Shown here: piece after piece, positions 17,723 to 27,227 of the stretch
Layout of the letters: each line of letters opens with the position of its first letter
Numbering within the stretch: position 1 is the stretch's first letter
Assembly (NCBI GenBank): GCA_023382575.1
Contig: JAHDWC010000006.1
Coordinates: forward strand, 1 to 52,219
Length of the DNA stretch: 52,219 bases
Source of the DNA: Anaerolineales bacterium
GTDB lineage: Bacteria > Chloroflexota > Anaerolineae > Anaerolineales > Villigracilaceae
Reading direction: 5' to 3'
Notes under the pieces: generated by a model
What the model saw: only the letters and a program-made list of their open reading frames with translations
What the model was told of the DNA's origin: nothing
Database searches by the model: none
Translations under genes and position numbers: made by a program

Positions 17723-18163
17723 TTAAGCAAGCAACTTAACACCGACTTGCTTTGCACGTAGGTTAAGGCTTTGGATCAGCTTATCCATGCCATGATCGGA
17801 GAAAAGATCCACCCATTGATAGCCTTTCAGGCTGTAGGGCATCTCGCAAGGTTCGAGCTTTGCCGGGATGAGGAAAATCCGTCCCTCTGGCATCTCAAGC
17901 CCACGGTCAAGTGCGAGGCGCAGTTCTTTTTGCACATAGCCCTCTTTGCTGACGGAACGCTGGGTCAGGCACAGGATGATGACATCCGCATCATCCAAGG
18001 CTTTGCTGATCTCCAGCTTCCAATCCTGACCGGGAAGCAGTTTCTCGGTATCGAGCCAGGGATCAGTCCCCAGCGCAACAAGCTGAGTGTAAAGCTGATG
18101 CACACGAGCATTGTCATCGAACGCATAAGAGAGAAAGATTTTTAATGAACGAGAAGCAGCCAT
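17723..18163 (-). CDS. Stand-alone TIR-domain protein
   Basis: 146 residues, one TIR domain and nothing more. Box 1 is KIFLSYAFDD (8-17), followed by WLDTEKLLPGQDW (36-48) and DADVIILCLTQRSVSK (58-73). Glu80 in QKELRLAL is placed like the catalytic Glu of NAD-cleaving TIR enzymes, so NADase or cyclic-ADP-ribose synthesis is possible. The ribosome site is AAGGGTG. It lies 62 bases downstream of the giant adhesin gene, with a hairpin in between. TIR proteins of this size act in antiphage systems with a partner, but no partner gene is adjacent on this strand. Confidence 0.85.
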   Translation of the reverse strand: MAASRSLKIFLSYAFDDNARVHQLYTQLVALGTDPWLDTEKLLPGQDWKLEISKALDDADVIILCLTQRSVSKEGYVQKELRLALDRGLEMPEGRIFLIPAKLEPCEMPYSLKGYQWVDLFSDHGMDKLIQSLNLRAKQVGVKLLA

Positions 18164-18185
18164 AAAATCACCCTTTTTAGATTGA

Positions 18186-18213
18186 AGAGACGGCGTTTTG
18201 CAACGCCGTCTCT
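18186..18213. terminator. Hairpin between the adhesin and TIR genes
   Basis: A 12-bp stem (AGAGACGGCGTT arm) with a TTGC loop. The T-run (TTTTT) is on the + strand; on the - strand, the direction of the flanking genes, only TCTCTTCAATCT follows. It may therefore end the adhesin transcript weakly and allow read-through into the TIR gene, or block antisense transcription. Confidence 0.6.
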
Positions 18214-18225
18214 TTTTATCATCGT

Positions 18226-21200
18226 TTAGCGGATATTGCCAGGCTGATTGGCGCTTGTATCCGATTGGACCTTAATCAGCACCGCACGGACTGCGATACG
18301 GTTGGCATAGGTATCTGTCGCCTCATTGTAATTCTTACAGGTGATGAGGGTCAGCCAGGCATCTTCCTCGTTGTCCATGACGGTCATATTGTATGGACTG
18401 ATGGTCTGGTTCTGGCGCACCTCATAGATATACATGGAGCCGTAAGCATGGACGATCACCCGGTCACCCCAGTTGAGGTTACCCAGTGCTGCAAAGGGAC
18501 CGTCGTTGCCGTTCGGCAAAACCACATGACCCGTGAGAACGCTGTTCCCTTTCCAGCCGGGGAAGGCGGTTCCGTCCAACCAGCCAGCTTGTCTCCAAAG
18601 CCAGGAAACATCCCATTCGCCATCTGAGAGAGGGACACCCACAACTGGCATGTTCACGCCAAGGCTTGGAATCTCCAGCCAGACATCCGTGGAGGCGTAG
18701 GCTTTTTCAGCAGGCTGTGCTGGGAGGCGAGTCATCACACCGGGGGCAAAGCCCGTTGCCGGCATGACACTCGGCAAGTCTTCCTCTTCTTCATCATCCG
18801 GGTTTGAAGCCGCAGGTTGATTGATCGTGATACTGTCGATCACAGAATAGATGTCAACAGGGTCCAGCGGGTCGTACCAGCGTTCGGTCGATTCGGTGTT
18901 GTGAATGGAAAGTTGAACCGGTTCGCCGTTGAGCTGCGGGTCGATGGGCAGGGACGTCCACGCCACAGAAGAGGCGTTCGTCGCTGGTGTGCCGATCAGG
19001 CGAGCCGTGAAGGTGATCGTGGAAGTCTGCCCAAGCGGGAAGACATCCCAGAAGAAGATAAGATCGGTTGTGGTCGTGCCAGGATTACAGTAATCGCTGG
19101 CAGGAGTTGTGGGAGCAATCCCAGCCGTGTATTGCACCGTACATTGAACGTACTCAAGTTCCGGCGGGAGGATGTCCGTCACAATTACATCGAACGCATC
19201 GGTCTGACTTTCAGGCGTGGTGTGGTCGATGACTAACGTGAATTGAATCGGCGCACCCAGCGGCACATTTTGATCGGGAGTGGCGCTCTTATCGATGGAC
19301 AAGTCAGGTTCGACGATGGTGACATTTGGCGCGCTGGATGAGAGCGAGCCACCCGTCCATGTGACAGTCGCGCTGTTATTGATGGTGACATTGGATTGGT
19401 TCTCGATGATGTCAAGAACAATCGCCTCATAGCGGATGACCATGGTCGTGTCGGCGGTGGGAGCGGCGATATTACCGATGTTGAAGATCACCTGCCGGCC
19501 GGCATTTCCGGGGTCAGTCGGGTCACCGATTCCACTGACCGTTGGTGGGCAGACTGAGGCGGTGATGTCCACCCCATCTACAACAACAGAGTCACAATCT
19601 ACAAACGCAAGCCCTTTATCCATGTTGTCAGTGACGACCACATTGGTCAATGGCGTCCCAGCGGTAAGGTCTACGGTGATCTGATAGGTGATGATTTCAC
19701 CGATCGCCACGTTGGCGCCAGTAGTAAAGGGTTGATCCGTCCCCGCGATGGTCTTCAAGAAGCCATTCGTGGGCGTGAAACCGAAGTCCATTGAGGGGTT
19801 GTGCGTAGTGCCTGTGCTGTTCGTGACTGTTGTACTTGAGCCTGCCACACCCGGCACGAGCGAAACTGGATTGCTAGAAACCTGCCCGGTATTGACGCCA
19901 ATGCCGTTGTCGTTGTTGTTGATGTTATTGTTCGGTGTGTTCGTATCCGGGTTGACGTCTGCCGTGCTGGCATATCCTGCAGGCGGCGTGACGCGGACAA
20001 TATAATCACCCGCCGGCAAACCACTGAACAGGTATTGACCATCCGGTCCAGTTGTGACGCCGCCAACTGCATCGTCAGCCGTGCCCCAAACGCCATCCAC
20101 TCCAACGCGGATCTCCACCAAACCGTCGCCGGTGAACAACTGCACCTGCGCACCCGCCAAAGGCAGGTCACCATTTGCAGGGTTGTAGATGCCATCATTA
20201 TCGACATCAATAAAAATCTGATTACTCAACTGCAAGCGATAGAAGCCAAAGTCTACGGTGCGGTTACTTTGATTATCTGGCTCCTCTCCCGCATCGGGGT
20301 TGGGAAGCGCATCGGTCTCACCCGTTGGCTCGACCGTACTCGGACCAAGCGTCACCGCCTGCGACGAAACAAAGCTAAGCGTACTACTGACAAATGTGGA
20401 CGTCCCATTGTCATCGCTGTCGGTCGCGTTCGCATCCGGGTCTGGACCTATGCTATCGTTCACCGTGCCATTATTCGTGATGGTCGTGCCACTGCTCAAA
20501 TAACCATCCAGCGGACCACCCGAACCAAATTGACTGGTCGGGATCACCACCACATATTGACCGGCGGGCAAATCGTCGAAGCGATAATGTCCGCTCGCAT
20601 CGGTGTTATCAAATGCCAGGAAGGTGTCACCCGCATCGTACACGCCGGGAGTGGTTCCGTTATCCTGATACAGCTCAACCCTGACGTTGTTGACGCCCGC
20701 CTCAGTGCCGTCGATAAGTCCATTGTTGTTCGTGTCAAACCAGACGCGATTACCGAGACTGAACTCCAGAGTTGAATCTGGGATAAAGCCAAAGTCCAGC
20801 GACGGGTTCTGTGTGTTCCCGGTCGAGTCAGTGACGACATTGCTGGATCCAGCATCTCCCGGAATCATCGCAAAGAGATTGCTTGAAACTTCGCCAGCGC
20901 CAGTCCCAACACCGTTGTCATTGTCGTCGATATTGTTGTTTGGCGTGGTCGTATCGGCGCTGTCGATGGTGCTTTCAAACCCGGCTGGCGGCGTGACGCG
21001 CACAACATAATTTCCAGCAGGCATGCCGCTGAAGAGATATTGACCATCCACTCCAGTGGTGAAGCTGTCGAGTTCGGTCAAGCCATCGCCGGTGAAGAGG
21101 CGAACGGTCGCGCCATCGATGGGCGTATCACCACCGCCAAACGTGCCGTCGGCATTTACATCCCAGAAAATCTGGTTGCCCAATTCGAGTTGATAGAAGC

Positions 21201-24200
21201 CAAAGTCGACAGTGCGATTGCTCTGATTGTTGGGCGCTTCGCCGGGTTCGGGGTTGGTTGTCGGGTCGTTGTCGTTTGTCGGCTCGCTTAAGCCCGGACC
21301 CAAGGTCACCGCCTGAGATGAGACATAGTTGATGGCATTGCCAGTAAAGGTCGTTATGCCATTGTCTTCGCTATCGACGTCGTTATCGGGATCAACCGAC
21401 GTGGAATCGCTGATAACGCCAGCATCTGTGGCACTTGTGCCACTGCTCCAGTAGTTTTCCAGTCGTCCGCCGGAGGTGAATTGATTGTTCGGGATGACAA
21501 CGACATAGTTACCGGGATTCAAATTATCGAAGCGGTAATAGCCATCTGTGTCGGTCGTATCGAAGGCGACAAAGCTATCGCCAGCATCATAGACGCCATC
21601 GCCATCATCGAGATACAACTCGACGCGTACGTTATTAATGCCGACTTCGGCGCCATCGAGTGTGCTGTTGTTGTTCGTGTCAAACCAGACGCGATTACCA
21701 AGGCTGTACAGAGGCACGAAACCAAAGTCGACAGATGGATTACTCGTAGTGGCAGTAGCGTTATCCACAGTTGTACTTACACCGGTGACACCGGGTGTCA
21801 GGGTCACCACATTGCTGGAGACTTGTCCGGGCGTGGTGCCAATGCCGTTGTCGTTGTTGTCGACATTGTTATTCGGGTTGGCGCTATCCGCAGAGTCGCC
21901 AGTGTCGATGGTGCTATAGCCTGAAGGTGGTGTGACGCGCACGATGTAATCTCCAGCGGGCAATCCGCTAAAGAGATACGTTCCACCTGCGCCCGTCATC
22001 ACGCCGCCCGGCGCATCGTCAGACGTGCCCAAGATGCCATCCGGGCCGACGTTGATTTCGGTGGTGCCATTGCTCGCATACAGTTGAACTGTCGCACCGG
22101 GCAGAGGCGAATCGCCTGCATTGAAGATGCCATCGTTGTTGAGATCGTTGAAGATCTGATTGCCCAGTTCCAAACGATAGAAGCCGAAATCCACGGTGCG
22201 GTCACTTTGATTATCGACCGCTTCGCCGGTTCCAGGATTCGGGGATGGGTCCGCTTCGCCCGTGGGTTCAGTGGGTCCAGACCCCAAAGTGACAGCCTGC
22301 GCTGCGACATAGTTCAGCGTCAATCCAGTGAAGGAGGAGCCGCCATTATCGTCGTTATCGACCGAGCCGAGACCGGGATCATCCGGGTCGGGATTGAAGC
22401 TATCAGTAATGGTCGTGCCAGTCAGTGCAGAGCCGCTGCTCAAGTATCCTTCCAGCGGATCACCCGGCACGGTGTCGCCAGTGACAGCCCGGAAGTTATC
22501 CGCGGGTATGACGACAACATAATTGTCCGCGCCAAGGTCGTCGAAGCGATAGTAGCCTGTCGCATCGGTCGTCTCAAAGCCGACAAAGACGTCACCGGCG
22601 TCGAAGACTCCGGGGGTGGACCCACTGTCGCGGTAGAGTTCGACGCGCACGCCGGGGATTCCAGATTCGCCAGAGTCGACAAATCCATTGTTGTTCGCGT
22701 CATACCAGACGCGGTTTCCAAGGCTGTAAGGAGTCAGCGTCAGGTCATCTTCTGCAGGAGACTGGTTGGACACGCCTTCATTATTTGTCAGCGAACTCGG
22801 CGGGATGGTATTGGTGTACACGCCGGGGTTGGCGCCTGTGACCGGAACCGTGATGGTACAAACGCTGAAGCCAATAGGCAGAGTTCCGCCTATGAGTTGG
22901 ATCGTGGTATCACCCGGGGCAATAGGATTGCCGGAACCATCTTCCAAATTGCCACCACAGGCGTTGGTCGGCGCGGGGGCAGAGCCGCCAGCAACCTGCA
23001 ACCCTGTGGGCAGGTTATCGACCAAGCCCATATCCGTCAACGCCACATTGGCGGTACTGCGGATGGTGATGGTCAGAATGGAGTAACTTCCCAGACCCGA
23101 AGCGACCGGGTTCGGGGCAAAACTTTTTTCGATGCTCGCCCCTGCGAGGTTTGTCAAAGAGGCGGAGGTAGGTGTTCCATTCGAGACGCCGTTGAACGTG
23201 GTCACTGCACCGGCAGGGATGGTATTGGTCAGGTTGCCGTTCACGGTCATAGTGACGCTCAGGCTCATGGTACATTCTTCGCCTGCGTCCAGGGTGCCGC
23301 CGCTAAATGTAAATGTATTGGTTCCCGGCGTACCTGTGATGGTAGCTCCGGGTCCACAGTCACCAACCGCAGAGGGGGTAAAGAGCGGCGGGTCGGCAAT
23401 GATCATGCCTGCTGGCATGTTGTCTACGAAAGTGATGCCGGTCAACACAGCGGCGGTGTTGGGGTTGCGCAACTCGATGTTCAATGTAGAGACAGCGCCA
23501 CCATACACAAGTTGAGGTACAAAGCCCTTAACGATCTCAATCGCCAGATTCTGAACGGTCAAAACCGCTGTCGCAGCTGCCTGCGCATTCATCGTCGAGG
23601 ATGTGCCCTGAATGGTTCCGATCACACCCGTGGTCGGGATGGTATTGGTGCGCGTGCCAGACGTCAGCCCACGAACATCAAACGTTATCGTACAAAGCCC
23701 AGGCACTGCGCCAACCTGAGCGGGAATGGTGCCAGCATTCAAACGGACAGAAGTATCGCCACCATTCAAAGTTCCACCCGAACCATCCGTCAACGTTCCT
23801 GCTCCACAAGTTGTACTGGCATTCGGGCTGGGAGCTACTTCTACTCCTGCCGGCAAGTTATCGGTGACAGTCAAGTTCACCAGTGGAGACGAACCCGTAT
23901 TTGTCAGCGTAATGGTCAACGTGGAGAGTCCGCCTGGATTCACAATGGGCGGGTAGAACGCCTTGCTGGCGGTCAACGTACTTACTGTCCGCACGGTTAG
24001 ATTCGCATTTACGGGGCTGGGAATGGATCTTGTTTCAGTATTGGTAATATCGCCCGGATTAATCCTATTTTGATTGACAACACCTGCAGTACTGCCCGTG
24101 TTGCTGGTGACATACACTGTGATGACACAATTCGTACCACGCGTGACTGTGCCGCCAGTTAACGTGATGATGGTATCGCCAACTTGAGGATTAAAGTTTG

Positions 24201-27033
24201 CAGATCCCACGGTAACGCCACACCCTGTGACAGTAGGCGCTGTCGAGTTACTGACAGTTAAATCACCAGGAAGGTCATCTGTGATCGAGAAGTTATTCAG
24301 GTCGGTATCTGCCGGGGCTGTGACGGTCAATTGCAAGCGCGAATTCTGCCCGACATTGATTGCAGTCGGCAGGAAGGTTTTCGTCAGCGTGACGCCCGCT
24401 CCCGTGGGGTAAATGTTCAAAGTCGCGTTTGCAGCGACAACATTCGAGGGTCCCTCGTCAGTGGTTAATCCGCCAATCGGAATCGAGTTTGGGTAACTTC
24501 CGGCGGTTGTCCCAGTAATAGGGACAATGATGGTACAGGTGGCATTCGTTGGTGGAGAAGGGCTAGCCGGGATGGTTCCCCCAACCAATTGGATCGCTGT
24601 ATGCCCAGCTGCAAGAGGAATACCAGAAGCATTTTCCAGCGAGCCGCCGCAGTTATTAATCGGCACTGGAGAAGCCGCCACCGACAACCCCGCAGGCAGG
24701 GTGTCTGTGAAATTGACATCCGTATACGCCGAACCCGTGGGATTCCGCAACGTGATCGTCAGGGTGCTGGTTCCATTCGCCTGGATGTTTGTCGGAGAAA
24801 AAGCCTTAATGATGCTAACTGCATTGACTGTAATGTTAGCGCTGGGGCTATTACTGTTAGTCGGTCCTTCATTAGTATCCAGATCGCCAACAGGGATGGT
24901 ATTGGTATAGGTTCCGGCAGACGCAGTTGACAAGGCCGTAATGGTAAACGTCAACGTACAGCTGCTTGGTCCTGCGGGAAGAGAGCCACCTGTAAGAGTG
25001 ACAGATGTTGTCGTACTGGTTACCACGCCTCCATTACATTGAGGCGATGCTGGCGTGCCAGAAACTGTCAAACCTGTGGGAAGTGTGTCAATCAGGTCGA
25101 TGCCCGTCAACGCGCCGCCCGTGGCCGGGTTAGTGATCGTAATCGTCACAGTGCTATTCTGTCCGGCTACGATCGGGCTTGTTCCAAATGATTTTGCCAC
25201 GCTAACAGTCGTCACAGAAACATTGGCAGAAGCCGGGGCGGAATTCGTCCCACCTTCCGCAGTAACGATATTATTCGCAGGGATGGTATTAGTATAGGGC
25301 CCCGCTGCCGGATCATCCGCATCAGTTGTCACAGTTGCAATAATGGTACAAGTCCCAGGGCTGGCAATCGAACCGCCGGGGATTGTGCCACTTGTCAACG
25401 TCACAGTTCGAGTAGGCAATCCAGAAAGAGCTACAGCCGCGCCATCACTACCAGTTGTACAGGTTGTCGTCGGCGTGCCAGTAAAGCGTAAATTGCTATT
25501 GGGGCTGGTCGGCAATGTATCCGACAAGCTTGCCCCCGTAAACGGATTGGGCGATGGATTACGAACCGTAATCGTCAACGTGCTGGTGGTGCCAGCCGCA
25601 AAGGTCGGCGGCGAAAAAGCCTTGACGACTTCAAGCCCTTCAATCGTCAGGTTTGCGGTAGCAGGCAAATGATTGGAATTTCCCTGGTCGGTCGTCATCG
25701 CACCAGCCGGGATGGTATTGGTCACGGTCCCCTCTGTCGCATCCATCGCAGCGGTTACATTGACTGTGACCACACAACTCGAATTAGGAGCAATGTCTCC
25801 GCCTGTCATTCGCAGGGAAGTATCCCCCGCATCCAACGACCCGCCAGTTCCATCTACAAAGGAAGGAGATCCACAGCCGGTAGCAGATGTAGTCACTGGC
25901 GAGGCAATAACCACATCAGTTGGCAGGTTATCTGTGATAGCTACGCCCGTGTAGGTAAAGTTCGCCGGATTCTGAATCGTAATGGTCAACTGCGAAACAC
26001 CGCCGACAGCAATCGTCGAGGGTGAGAAAGCCTTACTTAAGTTAAATGCCTGAACGTTCAAATTGGCAGAAGCGGGTGAAGCGTTGGTCACACCTTGCTG
26101 GGTCTGCACGGAGCCAGAGCCGGGAGGTCCCGCCGGGATGGTGTTGGTATAAGCATCTTCCAGCACGGAGGTAACAGCCACTGTGATGACACAATTTGAA
26201 TTTCGGGCAATAGTGCCATTATTCAATGAGATGGCGGTATCACCCGCGGCTAATGCTGGTCCGCCAAGGGTTGAGGAGAGCGTCCCTGCGCCACATCCTG
26301 TGAGACTCGCTGTCAGTGGAGTAGCCACTACCACTCCAGTGGGAAGCGTGTCGGTGAATGTGGTATTGGTCAATGCAGCATTCAAGTCATTGTTGCGAAT
26401 CGTGATCGTCAGCGTGCTTAACTGCCCGACAAAAATCGTATTGGGAGCAAACCCTTTGCTCACCGAAGGCGGTTGGACGGCCACAACGTTGAGGGTGGCG
26501 CTGGCAGGGGTTGTATTTGTAATTGAAACAGGGGTAGGGGGAATATTTGTGTCGAGTGGGTCAATCGTAAAAGACGACAGTTCATTAGCCGGAATGGTAT
26601 TGATGAGGTTACCCGGCGTTGTGGAGGTGACGCTCACTTCCACATAACAGCTACCGGGGTTGCTGCCCACCTGTCCGGGAACAGTTCCGCCGCTCAGACG
26701 AATGGCTGTATCGCCGGGGTCGACGGTGCCACCCGAACCATCCGTCACCGTGCCGGAACAAGTCTGCACGACGTTTGGCGGATTGGCAATCGAAAGCCCC
26801 GGCTGAACGCCAATGAGATTATCGTCCCATTCAGCGCTCGTCAGCGGATTGGCATTCGGGTTATAGATGGTCACCCGCAGGCGGGATGTGCCGCCAGACG
26901 TAATGGAGATGGGCGTAAAACTTTTATTGATTTCCGCCGGATACGTCAGCGCACGAACGGTTGTGATCGGGCCCAAAAATAACGAGCCAATCACAGCCAA
27001 AGACAACGTTAACAACTTCAATGACTTCAACAT
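18226..27033 (-). CDS. Giant secreted adhesin: DUF11-like repeats, SdrD-type B domains and C-terminal sortase domain
   Basis: 2,935 residues. A signal peptide (~1-28, ending VRA-L) is followed by ten DUF11-like repeats of ~120-140 residues, each opening K(A/S/G)F.P and closing YTNTIP. Six SdrD-type B domains come next, alternating LGNRVW(Y/F)D and LGNQIF types as three pairs, with Asp/Asn-rich calcium-binding-like loops. Two further DUF11-like domains and an acidic linker (DEEEED) lead to MPATGFAPG at 2757-2765, an LPXTG-like motif. The last ~160 residues are a sortase domain with His2836 (LTGHV), Cys2899 (TLITC) and Arg2912 or Arg2916. No C-terminal membrane anchor is present. It is probably a surface stalk or adhesin that carries its own transpeptidase. 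The ribosome site is GAGGACG. Expression appears controlled by a structured leader. Confidence 0.9.
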   Translation of the reverse strand: MLKSLKLLTLSLAVIGSLFLGPITTVRALTYPAEINKSFTPISITSGGTSRLRVTIYNPNANPLTSAEWDDNLIGVQPGLSIANPPNVVQTCSGTVTDGSGGTVDPGDTAIRLSGGTVPGQVGSNPGSCYVEVSVTSTTPGNLINTIPANELSSFTIDPLDTNIPPTPVSITNTTPASATLNVVAVQPPSVSKGFAPNTIFVGQLSTLTITIRNNDLNAALTNTTFTDTLPTGVVVATPLTASLTGCGAGTLSSTLGGPALAAGDTAISLNNGTIARNSNCVITVAVTSVLEDAYTNTIPAGPPGSGSVQTQQGVTNASPASANLNVQAFNLSKAFSPSTIAVGGVSQLTITIQNPANFTYTGVAITDNLPTDVVIASPVTTSATGCGSPSFVDGTGGSLDAGDTSLRMTGGDIAPNSSCVVTVNVTAAMDATEGTVTNTIPAGAMTTDQGNSNHLPATANLTIEGLEVVKAFSPPTFAAGTTSTLTITVRNPSPNPFTGASLSDTLPTSPNSNLRFTGTPTTTCTTGSDGAAVALSGLPTRTVTLTSGTIPGGSIASPGTCTIIATVTTDADDPAAGPYTNTIPANNIVTAEGGTNSAPASANVSVTTVSVAKSFGTSPIVAGQNSTVTITITNPATGGALTGIDLIDTLPTGLTVSGTPASPQCNGGVVTSTTTSVTLTGGSLPAGPSSCTLTFTITALSTASAGTYTNTIPVGDLDTNEGPTNSNSPSANITVNAVSIIKAFSPTNIQANGTSTLTITLRNPTGSAYTDVNFTDTLPAGLSVAASPVPINNCGGSLENASGIPLAAGHTAIQLVGGTIPASPSPPTNATCTIIVPITGTTAGSYPNSIPIGGLTTDEGPSNVVAANATLNIYPTGAGVTLTKTFLPTAINVGQNSRLQLTVTAPADTDLNNFSITDDLPGDLTVSNSTAPTVTGCGVTVGSANFNPQVGDTIITLTGGTVTRGTNCVITVYVTSNTGSTAGVVNQNRINPGDITNTETRSIPSPVNANLTVRTVSTLTASKAFYPPIVNPGGLSTLTITLTNTGSSPLVNLTVTDNLPAGVEVAPSPNASTTCGAGTLTDGSGGTLNGGDTSVRLNAGTIPAQVGAVPGLCTITFDVRGLTSGTRTNTIPTTGVIGTIQGTSSTMNAQAAATAVLTVQNLAIEIVKGFVPQLVYGGAVSTLNIELRNPNTAAVLTGITFVDNMPAGMIIADPPLFTPSAVGDCGPGATITGTPGTNTFTFSGGTLDAGEECTMSLSVTMTVNGNLTNTIPAGAVTTFNGVSNGTPTSASLTNLAGASIEKSFAPNPVASGLGSYSILTITIRSTANVALTDMGLVDNLPTGLQVAGGSAPAPTNACGGNLEDGSGNPIAPGDTTIQLIGGTLPIGFSVCTITVPVTGANPGVYTNTIPPSSLTNNEGVSNQSPAEDDLTLTPYSLGNRVWYDANNNGFVDSGESGIPGVRVELYRDSGSTPGVFDAGDVFVGFETTDATGYYRFDDLGADNYVVVIPADNFRAVTGDTVPGDPLEGYLSSGSALTGTTITDSFNPDPDDPGLGSVDNDDNGGSSFTGLTLNYVAAQAVTLGSGPTEPTGEADPSPNPGTGEAVDNQSDRTVDFGFYRLELGNQIFNDLNNDGIFNAGDSPLPGATVQLYASNGTTEINVGPDGILGTSDDAPGGVMTGAGGTYLFSGLPAGDYIVRVTPPSGYSTIDTGDSADSANPNNNVDNNDNGIGTTPGQVSSNVVTLTPGVTGVSTTVDNATATTSNPSVDFGFVPLYSLGNRVWFDTNNNSTLDGAEVGINNVRVELYLDDGDGVYDAGDSFVAFDTTDTDGYYRFDNLNPGNYVVVIPNNQFTSGGRLENYWSSGTSATDAGVISDSTSVDPDNDVDSEDNGITTFTGNAINYVSSQAVTLGPGLSEPTNDNDPTTNPEPGEAPNNQSNRTVDFGFYQLELGNQIFWDVNADGTFGGGDTPIDGATVRLFTGDGLTELDSFTTGVDGQYLFSGMPAGNYVVRVTPPAGFESTIDSADTTTPNNNIDDNDNGVGTGAGEVSSNLFAMIPGDAGSSNVVTDSTGNTQNPSLDFGFIPDSTLEFSLGNRVWFDTNNNGLIDGTEAGVNNVRVELYQDNGTTPGVYDAGDTFLAFDNTDASGHYRFDDLPAGQYVVVIPTSQFGSGGPLDGYLSSGTTITNNGTVNDSIGPDPDANATDSDDNGTSTFVSSTLSFVSSQAVTLGPSTVEPTGETDALPNPDAGEEPDNQSNRTVDFGFYRLQLSNQIFIDVDNDGIYNPANGDLPLAGAQVQLFTGDGLVEIRVGVDGVWGTADDAVGGVTTGPDGQYLFSGLPAGDYIVRVTPPAGYASTADVNPDTNTPNNNINNNDNGIGVNTGQVSSNPVSLVPGVAGSSTTVTNSTGTTHNPSMDFGFTPTNGFLKTIAGTDQPFTTGANVAIGEIITYQITVDLTAGTPLTNVVVTDNMDKGLAFVDCDSVVVDGVDITASVCPPTVSGIGDPTDPGNAGRQVIFNIGNIAAPTADTTMVIRYEAIVLDIIENQSNVTINNSATVTWTGGSLSSSAPNVTIVEPDLSIDKSATPDQNVPLGAPIQFTLVIDHTTPESQTDAFDVIVTDILPPELEYVQCTVQYTAGIAPTTPASDYCNPGTTTTDLIFFWDVFPLGQTSTITFTARLIGTPATNASSVAWTSLPIDPQLNGEPVQLSIHNTESTERWYDPLDPVDIYSVIDSITINQPAASNPDDEEEEDLPSVMPATGFAPGVMTRLPAQPAEKAYASTDVWLEIPSLGVNMPVVGVPLSDGEWDVSWLWRQAGWLDGTAFPGWKGNSVLTGHVVLPNGNDGPFAALGNLNWGDRVIVHAYGSMYIYEVRQNQTISPYNMTVMDNEEDAWLTLITCKNYNEATDTYANRIAVRAVLIKVQSDTSANQPGNIR
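18230..18720 (-). other. Sortase catalytic domain and preceding MPATG motif of the adhesin
   Basis: Region of the adhesin gene encoding the sortase fold. VWLEIPSLGVNMPVVG opens the barrel, then come LTGHV (His), TLITC (Cys) and NRIAVR (Arg), in the order found in class E/F-like sortases. The MPATG codons lie at 18751-18765, just before the domain. The catalytic triad appears complete, so the domain should be active. Confidence 0.8.
19745..22740 (-). repeat. Three ~1-kb tandem repeats encoding paired SdrD-type B domains
   Basis: Within the adhesin gene, the SLGNRVW-type and LGNQIF-type B domains alternate three times, with a period of about 0.95-1.0 kb. Linkers are also repeated (QAVTLGP, NQSNRTVDFGFY). 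The high similarity of the three units points to segmental duplication, and copy number may vary among strains. Confidence 0.8.
22745..26945 (-). repeat. Ten tandem DUF11-like repeats in the adhesin gene
   Basis: Ten units of roughly 370-450 bases, each encoding a beta-rich domain with STLTITL(R)NP, TDTLP.G, a single CG or C in the middle, GDT.I.L.GG and TNTIP. They are diverged in sequence, unlike the B-domain pairs, which suggests they are older duplications. Many carry two cysteines, possibly disulfide-forming outside the cell. Confidence 0.8.
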
Positions 27034-27105
27034 GTATCACGTCCTCAAATGAAATGAAAAGAATTGAATGAATTCTCACTACTCCCAAGGATCGTTAACA
27101 AAAAA

Positions 27106-27140
27106 AACAGCAAACCCGGTATATAGCCGATTTCGCTGTT
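27106..27140 (-). terminator. Terminator hairpin inside the adhesin leader
   Basis: On the - strand, AACAGCGAAATCGG pairs with CCGGGTTTGCTGTT around a CTATATA loop, with two wobbles and one mismatch; eight T follow at 27100-27107. It lies upstream of the adhesin start and ribosome site but downstream of the promoter, so it would stop transcription before the gene unless it is prevented from forming. Confidence 0.75.
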
Positions 27141-27221
27141 TCGCTCTCCTACACCCACCCTATATGGGGAAGCGACCAGTTTAAGGTCATGGTCATCGCA
27201 TCCGTAGGGATATAATGAATT
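27141..27221 (-). promoter_or_regulatory. Structured 5' leader of the adhesin gene, candidate riboswitch or attenuator
   Basis: Between the predicted transcription start (~27221) and the leader terminator, the RNA can form a three-way junction. P1 pairs 27204-27209 with 27148-27152, P2 is a GACCA/TGGTC hairpin within 27172-27199, and P3 is a CCC/GGG hairpin within 27158-27169. An AGCGA segment (27141-27145) can pair with TCGCT of P2 as an alternative, which would interfere with the terminator arm. I could not match it to a known riboswitch class, including the c-di-GMP-I consensus. Function is inferred from position and folding only. Confidence 0.5.
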
Positions 27222-27227
27222 TTTAAT

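Noticed and set aside
21761-21769. An exact DnaA-box-like TTATCCACA
   Set aside because: It is a single copy inside the adhesin coding region, with no A+T-rich unwinding element, no other boxes and no dnaA or dnaN nearby, so it is not an origin.
22084-24000. A 638-codon open frame on the + strand opposite the adhesin gene
   Set aside because: It is the antisense of the repeat-rich adhesin gene; its product is basic, Arg/Gly-rich low-complexity sequence without any domain, and no ribosome site or promoter precedes it.
27141-27221. The adhesin leader as a c-di-GMP-I (GEMM) riboswitch
   Set aside because: The conserved GCAAACC and GGGACGCAAAGCC elements of that class are absent, so only an unclassified structured leader is claimed.
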